Positions 24,401 to 33,178 are shown, counted from the first letter of the stretch. The stretch: 64,000 nt of DNA from Alphaproteobacteria bacterium (GCA_030433335.1 JAUILL010000001.1:62001-126000), one strand, 5' to 3'. The notes: generated by a model not told the origin, from the letters alone. Translations and numbers: made by a program.

Positions 24401-25904
24401 TGTCGACGTAGACGGCGGAGCTGCGCGGGGGTTTGTTACCATCCCGGCAGGGGAAAGCGCGGCCAGCATCTTTGTCCGCGTCGAAGGCGATGACGTGGCC
24501 GGTGGTGACCGCTTGGTAAGCGTATCACTCTCGGACATTCAGGGCGCCGAACTCGGCGTGGTTGATGCGTCAGCCATGCTGTTTGACGACGAAATCATTG
24601 AGCCCGAGGACCCCGAAATTGCTTTCGAAGCCGTCGCGACTGCTCGATTTGACGATGTGGGTGGTGGCTATTGGCAACGGGTCTTTGACTACGGAAATGG
24701 CGCGGCCGACAACAACATCTTGTTGGGACAGACATGGAACAGCACAGACATGCGGTTCGAGGTCTATGTAGGTGACACGTCGTCAATCGTGACGGCCTAT
24801 GGCGCGATCGTCGAAGGCGAGACCGCTGAGTGGCGGGTGACCGTCGACAGTGACGGCCTCATGTCGATCTACAAAAACGGCGATCTTCTGGCCGAAGGTC
24901 CGGGGCAGGTGCCCGCAGATGTGGACCGCGAAAATCAGTTAATCGGCGAGTCCAACTGGGCTGCAGACACCCCCTTGATCGGCGAGGTCAGCGAATTCGA
25001 AATCAATGAAACCGGACCTCTGACAGACCTTCCCGAAAAAGATGGTCAAGACGATGAACTCTCCCTACTTGCCGAATTCTACAGCATAGATCCGGTCGCA
25101 TCGCTTGCCGAAATCGACTTTGACGCAACGCCGGTCCATGCCGAAGAGGTGACGACTATCGACAACTACGCCGGCGCTGGCGCGTTTTACGAAGGCGGCG
25201 ATACCGACAACTTTGCAGCTCGTTACAGCGGCAGTTTCGAGGCACCCACGACTGGCGACTACACCTTCTATCTGACCAGCGATGACGGCTCGCAACTGAC
25301 GATCAACGGTGAACCGATCATCAACAACGATGGTCTTCATCCGGATGTCGAACTGGAGGCAACCGTTTCCCTGTCCGAAGGGCCCAACGTGATCGAGCTC
25401 ACCTACTTCGAACGGGGAGGAGATGCGACGCTGGATCTGGACTGGAGCGGTCCTGCCTTTGACCGCCAGCAGATGGAATTCGGCGCCGATGCGGAGCCGG
25501 AACAAATTACTTTCGGCAACTCTGCGTATGTTCTCGGAACGCCCGGCCAGTCATGGGAGGATGCCAACGCCGAAGCCCAAGCCATGGGTGGGCATTTGGT
25601 CGAAATCGACAGCGCAGAAGAAAACCAGTTCATTCTAGAAACATTCGGGGGCTCCGATCCGATCTGGCTCGGCTTCACCGACCGCGATGTCGAGGGACAA
25701 TTCATCGACTCCACCCAGAGCGCGTTGGACTTTATGAACTGGCTCGCCGGTGAGCCGAATAACGACGGCGATCAAGACTACGCGGCTATGGCCTCTGCCG
25801 ATGGGAAATGGGACGACGCCCTAGAAGAAGGGGGAACCTTCTACAACGGCGAGTATTGGGAGGGCGGTCACGAAAATAAAACTGTGATCGAATTCGTGAT
25901 CTAG
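21411..25904 (+). CDS. Giant galactose/glyoxal oxidase-like copper-radical protein with lectin, PA14 and Calx-beta domains
   Basis: This is a 1497-residue acidic protein. Domain order is: LamG-like repeat (about 17-145); kelch-type seven-blade propeller of galactose oxidase (about 155-540); DUF1929 Ig-like domain (about 545-645); LamG-like repeats (about 674-805 and 822-955); Calx-beta (about 960-1063); LamG-like repeat (about 1070-1205); PA14 (about 1219-1357); C-type lectin (about 1364-1497, with an EPNND motif). All copper-radical residues are in place: C242 and Y298 (the thioether-linked pair), Y504 and H505 (in RLYHSSH), and H589. It should oxidise a primary alcohol or aldehyde with O2, giving H2O2. 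No Sec signal is visible; an in-frame stop lies just upstream of the ATG. The very acidic make-up suggests type I secretion, but no exporter is nearby. The substrate is unknown. Confidence 0.87.
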   Translation: MQSSLPFYSSEISIGYEFALAVEARFDDLSGAQQKVFDIVDAETGTRLWLGQTAGNDMEFGLMQNGVVTTLIAEDALIEGETGTWRVDFTPFGTMSLSLDGQVLAEADGALSAAMDAPSVLIGQSTYAGDDDLIGHVGHILTAPYGEGGEDPNLGMMGQWIQGDIGAASISATDVEGDGEFSGVIALTIIPLHSIVLPDGKVLGFGSTEQGFQGGQFVYSLFDPETGVEEVLPNTTGVNTFCSNMSLDPATGNVIIMGGDANGTGNVIAGINDVVVFDYETRTIRDADLGDMEYARWYPTTVNLPNGEILCIGGRDGDYNGITLAEVYNAETGWRTLTDAEMPDFADVNEADRLNESWWYPHVFVNSLGEVIVIEAEGDDIYRMTTEGTGSVEKIGQTGFDSYKLNSSIMYDVDRIAIIGDDGGIYTADISEDVPSFTKVAKVEGPRTNAGMIPLPDGRIAVTGGGNTGYQGNDLDSAVNTVTIWDPENNSVEQEAEGALARLYHSSHLLLPDGTIWIAGGGAPGPLTNTNAELYAPEYLYADDGSLAERPVIEDAPTNIAAGQTFQITVDDTSDISQITAVKSGAMTHGRNVDGRFLELDHKVIDSTTIEISTSGATIMIGGLWMLYAVDEAGTPSVASMLGVDMGVEITETAPLEQDSLQYFNIDDEITGAFDLSVEARFDDLGAGAWQRVFDFGNGEYQDNIWLGQVAGSNTMGFEVFNGAQSVRIEAPNAIVEGELAEWSVSVDGDGLMQLWKNGALLAEGQGYVPADVERALRYVGDSNWVNDTRLVGQVRNLEVVNAGDTAETAGQFTMPAPDPALVFEAEATVRYDDVDGGAWQRVYDFGNGPGADNLWLGQVYNSNDMRFEVFVNGTATSVTAEDALVEGETATWRTTIDTTGWTRLYKDGALVAEALGQIPEDVDRINQLVGESNWGGDTPLIGEVSEFEINETGPLDAPVLTLHAAADQTETDAGLNSTMVFSVTLDKISAQDVTAFVDVDGGAARGFVTIPAGESAASIFVRVEGDDVAGGDRLVSVSLSDIQGAELGVVDASAMLFDDEIIEPEDPEIAFEAVATARFDDVGGGYWQRVFDYGNGAADNNILLGQTWNSTDMRFEVYVGDTSSIVTAYGAIVEGETAEWRVTVDSDGLMSIYKNGDLLAEGPGQVPADVDRENQLIGESNWAADTPLIGEVSEFEINETGPLTDLPEKDGQDDELSLLAEFYSIDPVASLAEIDFDATPVHAEEVTTIDNYAGAGAFYEGGDTDNFAARYSGSFEAPTTGDYTFYLTSDDGSQLTINGEPIINNDGLHPDVELEATVSLSEGPNVIELTYFERGGDATLDLDWSGPAFDRQQMEFGADAEPEQITFGNSAYVLGTPGQSWEDANAEAQAMGGHLVEIDSAEENQFILETFGGSDPIWLGFTDRDVEGQFIDSTQSALDFMNWLAGEPNNDGDQDYAAMASADGKWDDALEEGGTFYNGEYWEGGHENKTVIEFVI

Positions 25905-25916
25905 GGATGTTCGCGT

Positions 25917-25964
25917 GCGGGGTGCTTTCTCAGTTTGCCAAAGAGTGGCAAGGGAGCGCCCCGC
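25917..25964 (+). terminator. Large nested stem-loop after the oxidase-like gene
   Basis: GCGGGGTGCT pairs with AGCGCCCCGC (one G-T wobble), and TTGCCA-AAGAG-TGGCAA forms an inner stem. It lies 12 bases after the stop codon. There is no T-run, so termination may need Rho, or the structure may protect the mRNA end. Confidence 0.6.
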
Positions 25965-26087
25965 AAGCGTTAAACGGTCTAGGCAGGAAGGTTCTACAGT
26001 CGGGACTTCCGAGGTGGTGGCATTTTCGGTAAATCGCAGGAACTGCACTCGCGGTCCGATTGGAAGTGTCACTGCTTGTCGGAGAAG

Positions 26088-26163
26088 TGGTGCCCCCACA
26101 CGGACTCGAACCGCGGACCTACTGATTACAAATCAGTTGCTCTACCAGCTGAGCTATAGGGGC
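26088..26163 (-). tRNA. tRNA-Thr (anticodon TGT)
   Basis: The minus strand folds as a complete cloverleaf: acceptor GCCCCTA with TGGGGGC, D-arm AGCTCAGCTGGTAGAGC, anticodon stem CTGAT-TTGTAAT-CAG with anticodon TGT, T-arm GGTTCGAGTCC, and discriminator A. The 3' CCA is encoded. A possible promoter (TTGCAC at 26197-26202 and TTTAAA at 26176-26181, minus strand) lies upstream. Confidence 0.96.
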
Positions 26164-26381
26164 ACTGGCGGTTCCTTTAAAGCGGGTCAGCATCCTGTGC
26201 AAGGTGATTTTCATTCATTCGCGCGAAAAATTCTGGAGAGCTGCGGTGCGAACTGGTCCTTCTAAGCCTATGCGATCACTACTAAAGATGGCCATTCGTG
26301 CGCTCTAGCGAATTGTACTCGACGCGGGGTGGCGCTTTGCTAGGGTGAGCCAATCGCGAAATCTAACCCGAGGACACGCAA

Positions 26382-27074
26382 ATGTCGCAGAAGTATCTCT
26401 TTGAACCAGCGCCTTGTCCGACCGTTTCGATTGTCGGCGAAGAAAAGATATTTCCTGTGCGGCGGATTTATTGTGTGGGGCGCAACTATGCGGATCACGC
26501 GCGGGAGATGGGGCATGATCCTGATCGAGAGCCGCCTTTCTTCTTTTCCAAGCCTGCGGATGGGCTGGTAGTTGGGGGCGCATCGGTGCTTTATCCGCCT
26601 TTGACCGAAGACCTTCACTACGAGGGCGAGTTGGTCGTCGCGCTGGCTGGCGGTGGACGGGATTTGAGTCGTGAAGAGGCTGAATCGGCGATCTTCGGCT
26701 ACGCGGTCGGGAATGACCTGACTCGCCGCGATATGCAGGCCGAGGCGAAGGCGTTACGCCGTCCGTGGGACTTGTCCAAGGGCTTTGACGGGTCGGCCGT
26801 GCTTGGGCCGATTTCTCCGGCCGCGATGGTCGGGCCCTGCACAAACGGTCGGATTGCAAGCTACGTGAATGGCGAACTGCGGCAAGAGGCAGATTTGAGC
26901 CAGATGATCTGGCCTGTCGTCGACGTGATCCAGTTCCTCTCGCGCAGTGTGGCGCTGGCGGCTGGGGACTTGATCATGACGGGCACACCAGCTGGGGTTG
27001 GGAGCCTGAAACGGGGCGATGTGGTGCGTGTCGAGATCGAGAAACTCGGTCAGATCGAAACCCACATTCTGTAA
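26382..27074 (+). CDS. Fumarylacetoacetate hydrolase-family protein
   Basis: This 230-residue cytoplasmic enzyme of the FAA-hydrolase superfamily has the metal-binding EGEL and NDLTRRDMQ segments, and the C-terminal TGTPAGVGSLKRGD motif. Members cleave C-C bonds in acylpyruvates (FahD1-like oxaloacetate decarboxylase or acylpyruvase), fumarylpyruvate or related keto acids. The short length and the N-terminal CVGRNYADHAREMG block fit the FAHD1/YcgM group best. It has no operon partner apart from the following regulator, which is about 100 bases away. Confidence 0.88.
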   Translation: MSQKYLFEPAPCPTVSIVGEEKIFPVRRIYCVGRNYADHAREMGHDPDREPPFFFSKPADGLVVGGASVLYPPLTEDLHYEGELVVALAGGGRDLSREEAESAIFGYAVGNDLTRRDMQAEAKALRRPWDLSKGFDGSAVLGPISPAAMVGPCTNGRIASYVNGELRQEADLSQMIWPVVDVIQFLSRSVALAAGDLIMTGTPAGVGSLKRGDVVRVEIEKLGQIETHIL

Positions 27075-27174
27075 CAGCCTATCGGCAAAACGCGCCGTTC
27101 CTGCGGTGAATTTGTTGCAAGCCCCTGTTCCCATGTGCTTTAGCTATCGGTCAACGAAGATCGGGAATGCCGCC

Positions 27175-28119
27175 ATGTCCGCAGATACCAAAACCCAAAA
27201 ACGCTTGGACGACGTCGCCCGTGCGGCTTGGCTCTATTACATCGCCGGCAAAACGCAGGACGAAGTGGCTGCGGAGCTTGGGGTCTCTCGGCAGTCGGCG
27301 CAGCGGATGGTCAGTCAGGCCATGTCCTCGGGGATGGTGAAGGTGCGGGTGGATCATCCGATCTCCAAGTGTCTGAATTTGGCCAGCGCGCTGCGTGATC
27401 GGTTCGGGCTGGAGTTTTGCGAGGTGGTTCCGTTCGTGGCGGACCCAGCGGCGACCTCGACTGCGACCTCTTTTGCGACAGGGGATGTGATCGAAAGCTG
27501 GCTCAATCGGGCCGAACCGCTGGTCATCGGGCTCGGGACGGGGCGAACATTACGTGCAGCGGTTGAGCATTTGCCCAACATTGACTGCCGCCAGCACCGG
27601 ATTGTCTCGCTGACGGGGAACATCGCGCCGGATGGCTCGACCGCCTATTACAACGTGCTGTTCACCATGACCGAAAAAGTTTCAGCCGCCACCTATCCTT
27701 TGCCCACGCCTGTCATTGCGAACACGGTCGAGGAAAAGGAAATGCTGCTGGGTCAGAAGACGATTGCCAGCACCCGCAACCTCGCGGCGCAGGCGGATGT
27801 GAAGTTCGTAGGGATTGGAGCGATCTCGGAGGTGGCACCTCTGCGGATCGACGGCTTTGTGCCGCTCGAGACCATTGCTGCACTGCAAAAACAGGGCGCT
27901 GTGGGCGAAATCTTGGGGTGGACCTTTGACGCCGAGGGGCGGCTACTGCAGGGGCTGACCAATGATCGGGTCTGCTCGACGCCGCTCGAATCGGGGCTGA
28001 CGATTGCGGCGGCGAGTGGTGTGTCCAAGCTTCGGGCGATTCTCGGTGCAATCCGTGGTGGATTGGTAAACGGGCTTGTCACCGATGAAGTGACGGCACA
28101 GGCGATGCTCGACAGATAG
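27175..28119 (+). CDS. SorC-family sugar-responsive transcriptional regulator of the polyol operon
   Basis: This 314-residue regulator has an N-terminal helix-turn-helix (about residues 27-48, TQDEVAAELGVSRQSAQRMV). A C-terminal SorC/DeoR-type sugar-phosphate-binding domain (isomerase fold, with LVIGLGTGRTLRAAVEHLP and VGIGAISE) follows. It is encoded directly before the smo operon in the same direction, with a strong terminator and a promoter with a palindrome between. It is therefore the likely local regulator responding to a polyol or its phosphate. The internal ATG at 27175 begins the family sequence. Confidence 0.9.
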   Translation: MSADTKTQKRLDDVARAAWLYYIAGKTQDEVAAELGVSRQSAQRMVSQAMSSGMVKVRVDHPISKCLNLASALRDRFGLEFCEVVPFVADPAATSTATSFATGDVIESWLNRAEPLVIGLGTGRTLRAAVEHLPNIDCRQHRIVSLTGNIAPDGSTAYYNVLFTMTEKVSAATYPLPTPVIANTVEEKEMLLGQKTIASTRNLAAQADVKFVGIGAISEVAPLRIDGFVPLETIAALQKQGAVGEILGWTFDAEGRLLQGLTNDRVCSTPLESGLTIAAASGVSKLRAILGAIRGGLVNGLVTDEVTAQAMLDR

Positions 28120-28143
28120 CGCTAACAAAAATCTAAAAAACAC

Positions 28144-28183
28144 AAAGCGATCGTCGTTTTTATCGGCGGTCGCTTTTTCTTTT
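28144..28183 (+). terminator. Rho-independent terminator of the SorC-type regulator gene
   Basis: A 12- to 13-bp stem (AAGCGATCGTCG with CGGCGGTCGCTT, some G-T pairs) with loop TTTTTAT is followed by TTTTTCTTTT. Confidence 0.9.
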
Positions 28184-28184
28184 G

Positions 28185-28214
28185 TTGACATCCTGCCGCA
28201 GGTCGTATGAGTAT
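28185..28214 (+). promoter_or_regulatory. Candidate promoter and operator of the smo polyol operon
   Basis: A consensus TTGACA (28185-28190) directly follows the terminator. A -10 candidate is GAGTAT (28209-28214, spacing 18) or TATGAG (spacing 15). The perfect inverted repeat CCTGC-C-GCAGG (28192-28202) lies between the two boxes and is a plausible operator. Confidence 0.5.
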
Positions 28215-28256
28215 TTGCCCACTGAAAGGGCAGATGCCCGATTTGGGAGGAATAAT

Positions 28257-29561
28257 ATGAAACGCACCTACGGCGCTCTTCTTGGCGCATGCGCAACCGT
28301 TGCCTTTGCTTCGGCCGCTTATGCAGAAACCATCACCATCGCGACTGTGAACAACGGCGACATGATCCGCATGCAGGGTCTGACCGATGACTTCACCGCT
28401 AAAACCGGTCACGAGGTTGAGTGGGTCACTCTGGAAGAGAACGTTCTGCGTCAGCGCGTCACCACCGACATCTCGACCAAGGGTGGTGCCTTCGACATCA
28501 TGACCATCGGCATGTACGAAACCCCCATCTGGGGTGCGAACGGCTGGCTGGTTGCTCTGGATGATCTGTCCGAAGAGTACGACGTTGACGATATCCTGCC
28601 CGCAATGGCAGGCGGCCTGAGCCACGACGGCACGCTCTATGCGGCACCGTTCTACGGCGAAAGCTCGATGATTATGTACCGCACCGACCTGATGGAGAAG
28701 GCCGGTCTGGAAATGCCCGAAGCCCCCACCTGGAGCTTCATCCGCGAAGCAGCGGCAGCGATGACAGATCGTGACAACGAAATCAACGGCATCTGTCTGC
28801 GCGGCAAAGCCGGTTGGGGTGAAGGCGGCGCGTTCATCACCGCGATGTCCAACTCGTTCGGCGCACGCTGGTTCGACATGGACTGGAACGCTCAGTTCGA
28901 CACCAAGCCTTGGAAAGACACTCTCGAGTTCTTCGTCGGCATGATGAACGAAAGCGGCCCCGCAGGCTACGCAACCAACGGCTTCAACGAGAACCTCTCG
29001 CTGTTCCAACAGGGCAAGTGCGGCATGTGGATCGACGCAACTGTTGCGGCGTCCTTCGTGACCAACCCCAACGACTCGACCGTGGCTGACAGCGTCGGCT
29101 TTGCTCTGGCACCCGATAACGGTCTGGGCAAGCGTTCGAACTGGCTGTGGGCATGGGCTCTGGCGATCCCCGCAGGTTCGCAGAAAGAAGATGCAGCGAA
29201 GCAGTTCATCGAGTGGGCAACTTCGAAGGACTACATCGAGTTGGTCGCAGCGAACGAAGGTTGGGCGAACGTTCCTCCGGGTGCACGTACCTCGCTCTAC
29301 GAGAACCCCAACTACATGGAAGTTCCCTTCGCGAAGATGACCCTGGACTCGATCCTGTCGGCTGATCCGAATAACTCGACCGTCGAAGAGAGCCCCTATG
29401 TTGGCGTCCAGTTCGCAGCGATCCCCGAGTTTGCTGGTATCGCAACCGAAGTGAGTCAAGAGTTCTCGGCTGTCTACGCTGGTCAGCAGTCGGTTGACGA
29501 AGCTCTGGAGAAGGCACAAGCCATCACCAACGACGCAATGGAAGCAGCTGGCTACCGCTAA
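28257..29561 (+). CDS. smoE: Polyol (sorbitol/mannitol) ABC transporter substrate-binding protein
   Basis: This 434-residue periplasmic binding protein is of the SBP_bac_1 carbohydrate family. The Sec signal MKRTYGALLGACATVAFASAAYA is expected to be cut after AYA. The ATG at 28257 follows GGGAGGAATAAT. It is the first gene of an operon matching the Rhodobacter smo (sorbitol/mannitol) operon, so it should bind D-sorbitol, D-mannitol or D-arabitol. A hairpin after the gene probably keeps its mRNA more abundant than that of the permeases. Confidence 0.88.
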   Translation: MKRTYGALLGACATVAFASAAYAETITIATVNNGDMIRMQGLTDDFTAKTGHEVEWVTLEENVLRQRVTTDISTKGGAFDIMTIGMYETPIWGANGWLVALDDLSEEYDVDDILPAMAGGLSHDGTLYAAPFYGESSMIMYRTDLMEKAGLEMPEAPTWSFIREAAAAMTDRDNEINGICLRGKAGWGEGGAFITAMSNSFGARWFDMDWNAQFDTKPWKDTLEFFVGMMNESGPAGYATNGFNENLSLFQQGKCGMWIDATVAASFVTNPNDSTVADSVGFALAPDNGLGKRSNWLWAWALAIPAGSQKEDAAKQFIEWATSKDYIELVAANEGWANVPPGARTSLYENPNYMEVPFAKMTLDSILSADPNNSTVEESPYVGVQFAAIPEFAGIATEVSQEFSAVYAGQQSVDEALEKAQAITNDAMEAAGYR

Positions 29562-29578
29562 GCCTTCCGCGCGAACTC

Positions 29579-29603
29579 GGGGGCGGCTGACCTAGCCGCC
29601 CCC
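29579..29603 (+). repeat. Stem-loop between smoE and smoF
   Basis: GGGGGCGGCT-GACCT-AGCCGCCCCC is a perfect 10-bp stem 17 bases after the smoE stop, followed by ACACCCTTTT. It probably stabilises the smoE message and limits read-through into the permease genes. Confidence 0.75.
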
Positions 29604-29674
29604 ACACCCTTTTACCTTATAAGTTAACGTTCATGCGCATCGGCTCTTTGCCGTGAACAGAGGAGGTGTGGCCT

Positions 29675-30541
29675 ATGGCTACCCAGCATTCCAGATCAGC
29701 GGCGCGCCTCATGATGGCGCCAGCGGTGATCTTGCTTCTGGGGTGGATGCTCGTCCCCCTGACCATGACACTCTATTTTTCATTCAAGAAATATCTGCCC
29801 ATGCGGGGCGGCGATCTGGGATGGGTCGGTTTCGAGAACTACGTCCGCTTTGTGACGTCCAGCTCGTTCTGGCCTTCGGTCGCGACCACGCTGACCATCG
29901 TTGGCGGCGTCCTCCTGATCACCGTTGTGCTGGGAATTTTCCTGGCGATCCTGCTGAACCAGCCCATGTGGGGGCAGGGTATTGTCCGGATCCTTGTGAT
30001 CGCACCGTTCTTTGTCATGCCGACCGTGTCTGCACTGGTTTGGAAGAACATGTTCATGGATCCGAACTATGGCCTGCTGTCGTACCTGTGGGAATTCTTT
30101 GGCGCGCAGCCGGTGGAATGGCTGAGTAAAGCCTCGATGACCTCGATCATCACCATCGTATCATGGCAGTGGCTCCCCTTTGCGACCCTGATCCTGCTGA
30201 CCGCGATCCAGTCGCTGGACAGCGAACAACTCGAAGCAGCGGAAATGGACGGGGCCTCGGCGCCCAAGCGTTTCGCCTATATCACCCTGCCGCACCTTGG
30301 CCGCGCGATCACCGTTGTGATCCTGATCCAGACCATCTTCCTGCTGTCGATCTTTGCAGAGATCTTTGTGACCACAGGCGGCGCATTCGGCACCAAGACG
30401 CTCAGCTACCTGATCTTCCAGCGTGTTCTGGAAAGCCAGAACGTCGGCTTGGGCTCTGCGGGTGGTGTCTACGCAATCATTCTGGCCAACATCGTTGCGA
30501 TCTTCTTGATGCGCATCGTCGGCAAGAACCTGGACGCGTGA
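29675..30541 (+). CDS. smoF: Polyol ABC transporter permease SmoF
   Basis: This 288-residue inner-membrane permease (MalF/UgpA type) has six helices and an EAA loop (EAAEMDGASAPKRFAYITLPHL). It pairs with SmoG to import polyols. I chose the ATG at 29675 because AGGAGG lies eight bases upstream; a GTG within the ribosome site is less likely. Confidence 0.9.
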   Translation: MATQHSRSAARLMMAPAVILLLGWMLVPLTMTLYFSFKKYLPMRGGDLGWVGFENYVRFVTSSSFWPSVATTLTIVGGVLLITVVLGIFLAILLNQPMWGQGIVRILVIAPFFVMPTVSALVWKNMFMDPNYGLLSYLWEFFGAQPVEWLSKASMTSIITIVSWQWLPFATLILLTAIQSLDSEQLEAAEMDGASAPKRFAYITLPHLGRAITVVILIQTIFLLSIFAEIFVTTGGAFGTKTLSYLIFQRVLESQNVGLGSAGGVYAIILANIVAIFLMRIVGKNLDA

Positions 30542-30551
30542 GGAGGACATC

Positions 30552-31382
30552 ATGGCACGCGCAGTGACAACAAATCGCAAGATCATCAACACAGCGATCG
30601 CGTGGGGCATTGGTCTTCTGATCTTCTTCCCGATCCTCTGGACCATTCTCACCAGCTTCAAGACCGAAGCCCAAGCCATTGCAGATCCACCGATTTTCCT
30701 TGGCTTTGACTGGACGCTCGAAAACTACGCCGTAGTGATGGAGCGCTCGGACTACGGCAAGTACCTGTGGAACTCGATCGTGATCGCCGGTGGCTCGACC
30801 ATCCTTGGTATCATCATCGCGGTCCCCGCAGCGTGGTCGATGGCCTTTGTGCCGTCGAAGAAAACCAAAGACATCCTGCTCTGGATGCTCTCGACCAAGA
30901 TGCTACCGGCGGTGGGTGTTCTCTATCCGATCTACCTCTTGTTCATCAAAATGGGGATCCTCGACAGCAAGATCGGCCTCGTCATCGTTCTGATGCTGAT
31001 CAATCTGCCGATCATCGTCTGGATGCTCTACACCTACTTCAAGGAGATCCCCGGCGAGATCCTCGAGGCAGCGCGCATGGACGGTGCATCGCTGAAGGAA
31101 GAGGTGATTTACATCCTGACGCCCATGGCCATCCCCGGCATCGCGTCGACCCTGCTTTTGAACGTCATCCTCGCTTGGAACGAAGCCTTCTGGACCCTGA
31201 ACCTGACCGCGGCCAAAGCGGCTCCGCTGACAGCGTTCATTGCCAGCTACTCCAGCCCCGAGGGCCTGTTCTACGCAAAACTCAGCGCGGCCTCGACCAT
31301 GGCCATCGCGCCGATCCTCATCCTTGGCTGGTTCAGCCAGAAGCAACTCGTCAGCGGCCTGACCTTTGGCGCGGTGAAATAA
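30552..31382 (+). CDS. smoG: Polyol ABC transporter permease SmoG
   Basis: This 276-residue inner-membrane permease (MalG/UgpE type) has six helices and the EAA loop EAARMDGASLKEEVIYILTP. It forms the channel with SmoF. It starts ten bases after the smoF stop with a GAGGAC ribosome site. Confidence 0.9.
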   Translation: MARAVTTNRKIINTAIAWGIGLLIFFPILWTILTSFKTEAQAIADPPIFLGFDWTLENYAVVMERSDYGKYLWNSIVIAGGSTILGIIIAVPAAWSMAFVPSKKTKDILLWMLSTKMLPAVGVLYPIYLLFIKMGILDSKIGLVIVLMLINLPIIVWMLYTYFKEIPGEILEAARMDGASLKEEVIYILTPMAIPGIASTLLLNVILAWNEAFWTLNLTAAKAAPLTAFIASYSSPEGLFYAKLSAASTMAIAPILILGWFSQKQLVSGLTFGAVK

Positions 31383-31394
31383 GGAATAACCATT

Positions 31395-32399
31395 ATGGGA
31401 CGTATTACGCTTGATAAGGTCACCAAAAGCTTTGGCGATGTGAATGTCATCCCGCCTTTGGACCTGACCATTAATGACGGTGAATTCGTGGTGTTTGTTG
31501 GCCCGTCGGGCTGCGGTAAGTCTACCTTGCTTCGCCTGATCGCCGGTCTCGAAGATGTCACAAGCGGCCAGATCCGCATCGACAGTGAAGACGCGACCAA
31601 CCTGCCGCCCGCCAAGCGCAAACTGGCCATGGTGTTCCAGAGCTATGCTCTGTACCCCCACATGTCGGTGCGCAAGAACATCGCATTCCCCATGAAAATG
31701 GCGGGTGTCGATGAGGCAGAGCAGAAGAAGCGCATCGAAGCGGCTGCCAAAGCGCTGAACCTGACTGACTATCTGGATCGTCGTCCGGGTCAGCTGTCGG
31801 GCGGCCAGCGCCAGCGTGTGGCCATCGGCCGTGCGATTGTCCGCGAACCCAGCGCGTTCTTGTTCGACGAACCTCTGTCGAACCTTGACGCTGCGCTGCG
31901 TGTGAACATGCGTCTGGAAATTTCAGAGCTGCACAACCAGCTCGAGACCACCATGATCTACGTGACCCACGATCAGGTCGAAGCGATGACCATGGCGGAC
32001 AAGATCGTTGTTTTGCGCGCAGGTCACATCGAACAGGTCGGTAGCCCGCTGGAACTGTATCGCGAGCCCCGCAACAAGTTCGTGGCTGGCTTCATCGGCT
32101 CGCCCAAGATGAACTTTGTCGAAGGCCCCGTCGCGCAGCAGCAGGGCGCGGATACCATCGGCATCCGTCCCGAGCACATCACAGCCTCGGCCACCGATGG
32201 TATGTGGAGTGGCAAGGTCGGCGTGGCCGAGCACTTGGGGTCTGACACCTTCTTGCACGTGCACGAAACCGGTCTGGCGGAAACCATCACCGTCCGCGTG
32301 AACGGCGAGTTCAGCCTGCGTCATGGGGACACTGTCTACCTGACGCCCGAAATGGACAAGCTGCACAAGTTCGACGGGCAGGGGCTCCGGATCGCATGA
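31395..32399 (+). CDS. smoK: Polyol ABC transporter ATP-binding protein SmoK
   Basis: This 334-residue MalK/UgpC-type ATPase has Walker [10 protein letters not shown] at residues 36-44, the signature LSGGQ at 134-138 and Walker [14 protein letters not shown]-terminal TOBE/OB regulatory domain follows (GIRPEHI near residue 255). It energises the SmoFG channel. Its stop overlaps the smoS start (ATGA). Confidence 0.92.
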   Translation: MGRITLDKVTKSFGDVNVIPPLDLTINDGEFVVFVGPSGCGKSTLLRLIAGLEDVTSGQIRIDSEDATNLPPAKRKLAMVFQSYALYPHMSVRKNIAFPMKMAGVDEAEQKKRIEAAAKALNLTDYLDRRPGQLSGGQRQRVAIGRAIVREPSAFLFDEPLSNLDAALRVNMRLEISELHNQLETTMIYVTHDQVEAMTMADKIVVLRAGHIEQVGSPLELYREPRNKFVAGFIGSPKMNFVEGPVAQQQGADTIGIRPEHITASATDGMWSGKVGVAEHLGSDTFLHVHETGLAETITVRVNGEFSLRHGDTVYLTPEMDKLHKFDGQGLRIA

Positions 32400-33169
32400 C
32401 ACGTCTCGCTGGCAAAACAGCCATAATCACAGGCTCGGCGCGCGGGATTGGCCGCGCCTTTGCCGAACGTTATGTCGCCGAGGGCGCGCGCGTCGTGATT
32501 GCGGACATCAACCTCGATGCGGCGTCGAAAACCGCAGCCGAGATCGGGGAGGGCGCCATCGCCCTGCCCATCAATGTCACCAATCAGGACAGCATCGATC
32601 TGTGTGTCCGCGAGGCGGTCAAGCAACTTGGCGGTATTGACATCCTGATCAACAACGCCGCGCTCTTTACCGCGGCGCCCATCGACGAGATCGAGCGCCG
32701 CGACTACGACAGAGTGTTCTCGATCAACGTCGCTGGCACGCTGTTCACCATGCAGGCGGTCGCCCGCCACATGATCGAACGCGGGCAGGGCGGCAAGATC
32801 ATCAACATGGCTTCGCAGGCCGGTCGTCGCGGTGAATCCTTGGTGGCGGTCTATTGCGCCAGCAAGGCGGCGGTGATCAGCCTGACCCAGTCCGCGGGTC
32901 TGAACCTGATCCAGCACGGGATCAACGTGAACGCCATCGCCCCCGGTGTGGTGGATGGTGAACACTGGGACGGCGTGGACGCCTTCTTTGCGAAATATGA
33001 AAACAAGGCCCCCGGTCAGAAGAAGAAAGAGGTCGGCGAGGCCGTCCCCTTTGGCCGGATGGGCAGCGCGCAGGATCTGACCGGAATGGCGGTCTTTCTG
33101 GCAAGTGATGATGCCGAATACGTTGTGGCGCAGACCTACAACGTGGACGGCGGCAACTGGATGAGCTGA
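32396..33169 (+). CDS. smoS: Sorbitol (D-glucitol) dehydrogenase, short-chain family
   Basis: This 257-residue NAD-dependent SDR enzyme should oxidise D-sorbitol to D-fructose (also galactitol to tagatose in Rhodobacter SmoS). The cofactor motif TGSARGIG is at residues 12-19, NNAALF follows, and the catalytic YCASK gives Y153 and K157 with the Ser upstream. It is translationally coupled to smoK and followed by the mannitol dehydrogenase gene. Confidence 0.92.
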   Translation: MTRLAGKTAIITGSARGIGRAFAERYVAEGARVVIADINLDAASKTAAEIGEGAIALPINVTNQDSIDLCVREAVKQLGGIDILINNAALFTAAPIDEIERRDYDRVFSINVAGTLFTMQAVARHMIERGQGGKIINMASQAGRRGESLVAVYCASKAAVISLTQSAGLNLIQHGINVNAIAPGVVDGEHWDGVDAFFAKYENKAPGQKKKEVGEAVPFGRMGSAQDLTGMAVFLASDDAEYVVAQTYNVDGGNWMS

Positions 33170-33178
33170 GGCCCCGAC

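Noticed and set aside
26088..26381. tRNA-Thr as an integration site with a mobile element beside it
   Set aside because: No integrase, no repeated tRNA 3' end and no change of gene type next to the tRNA.
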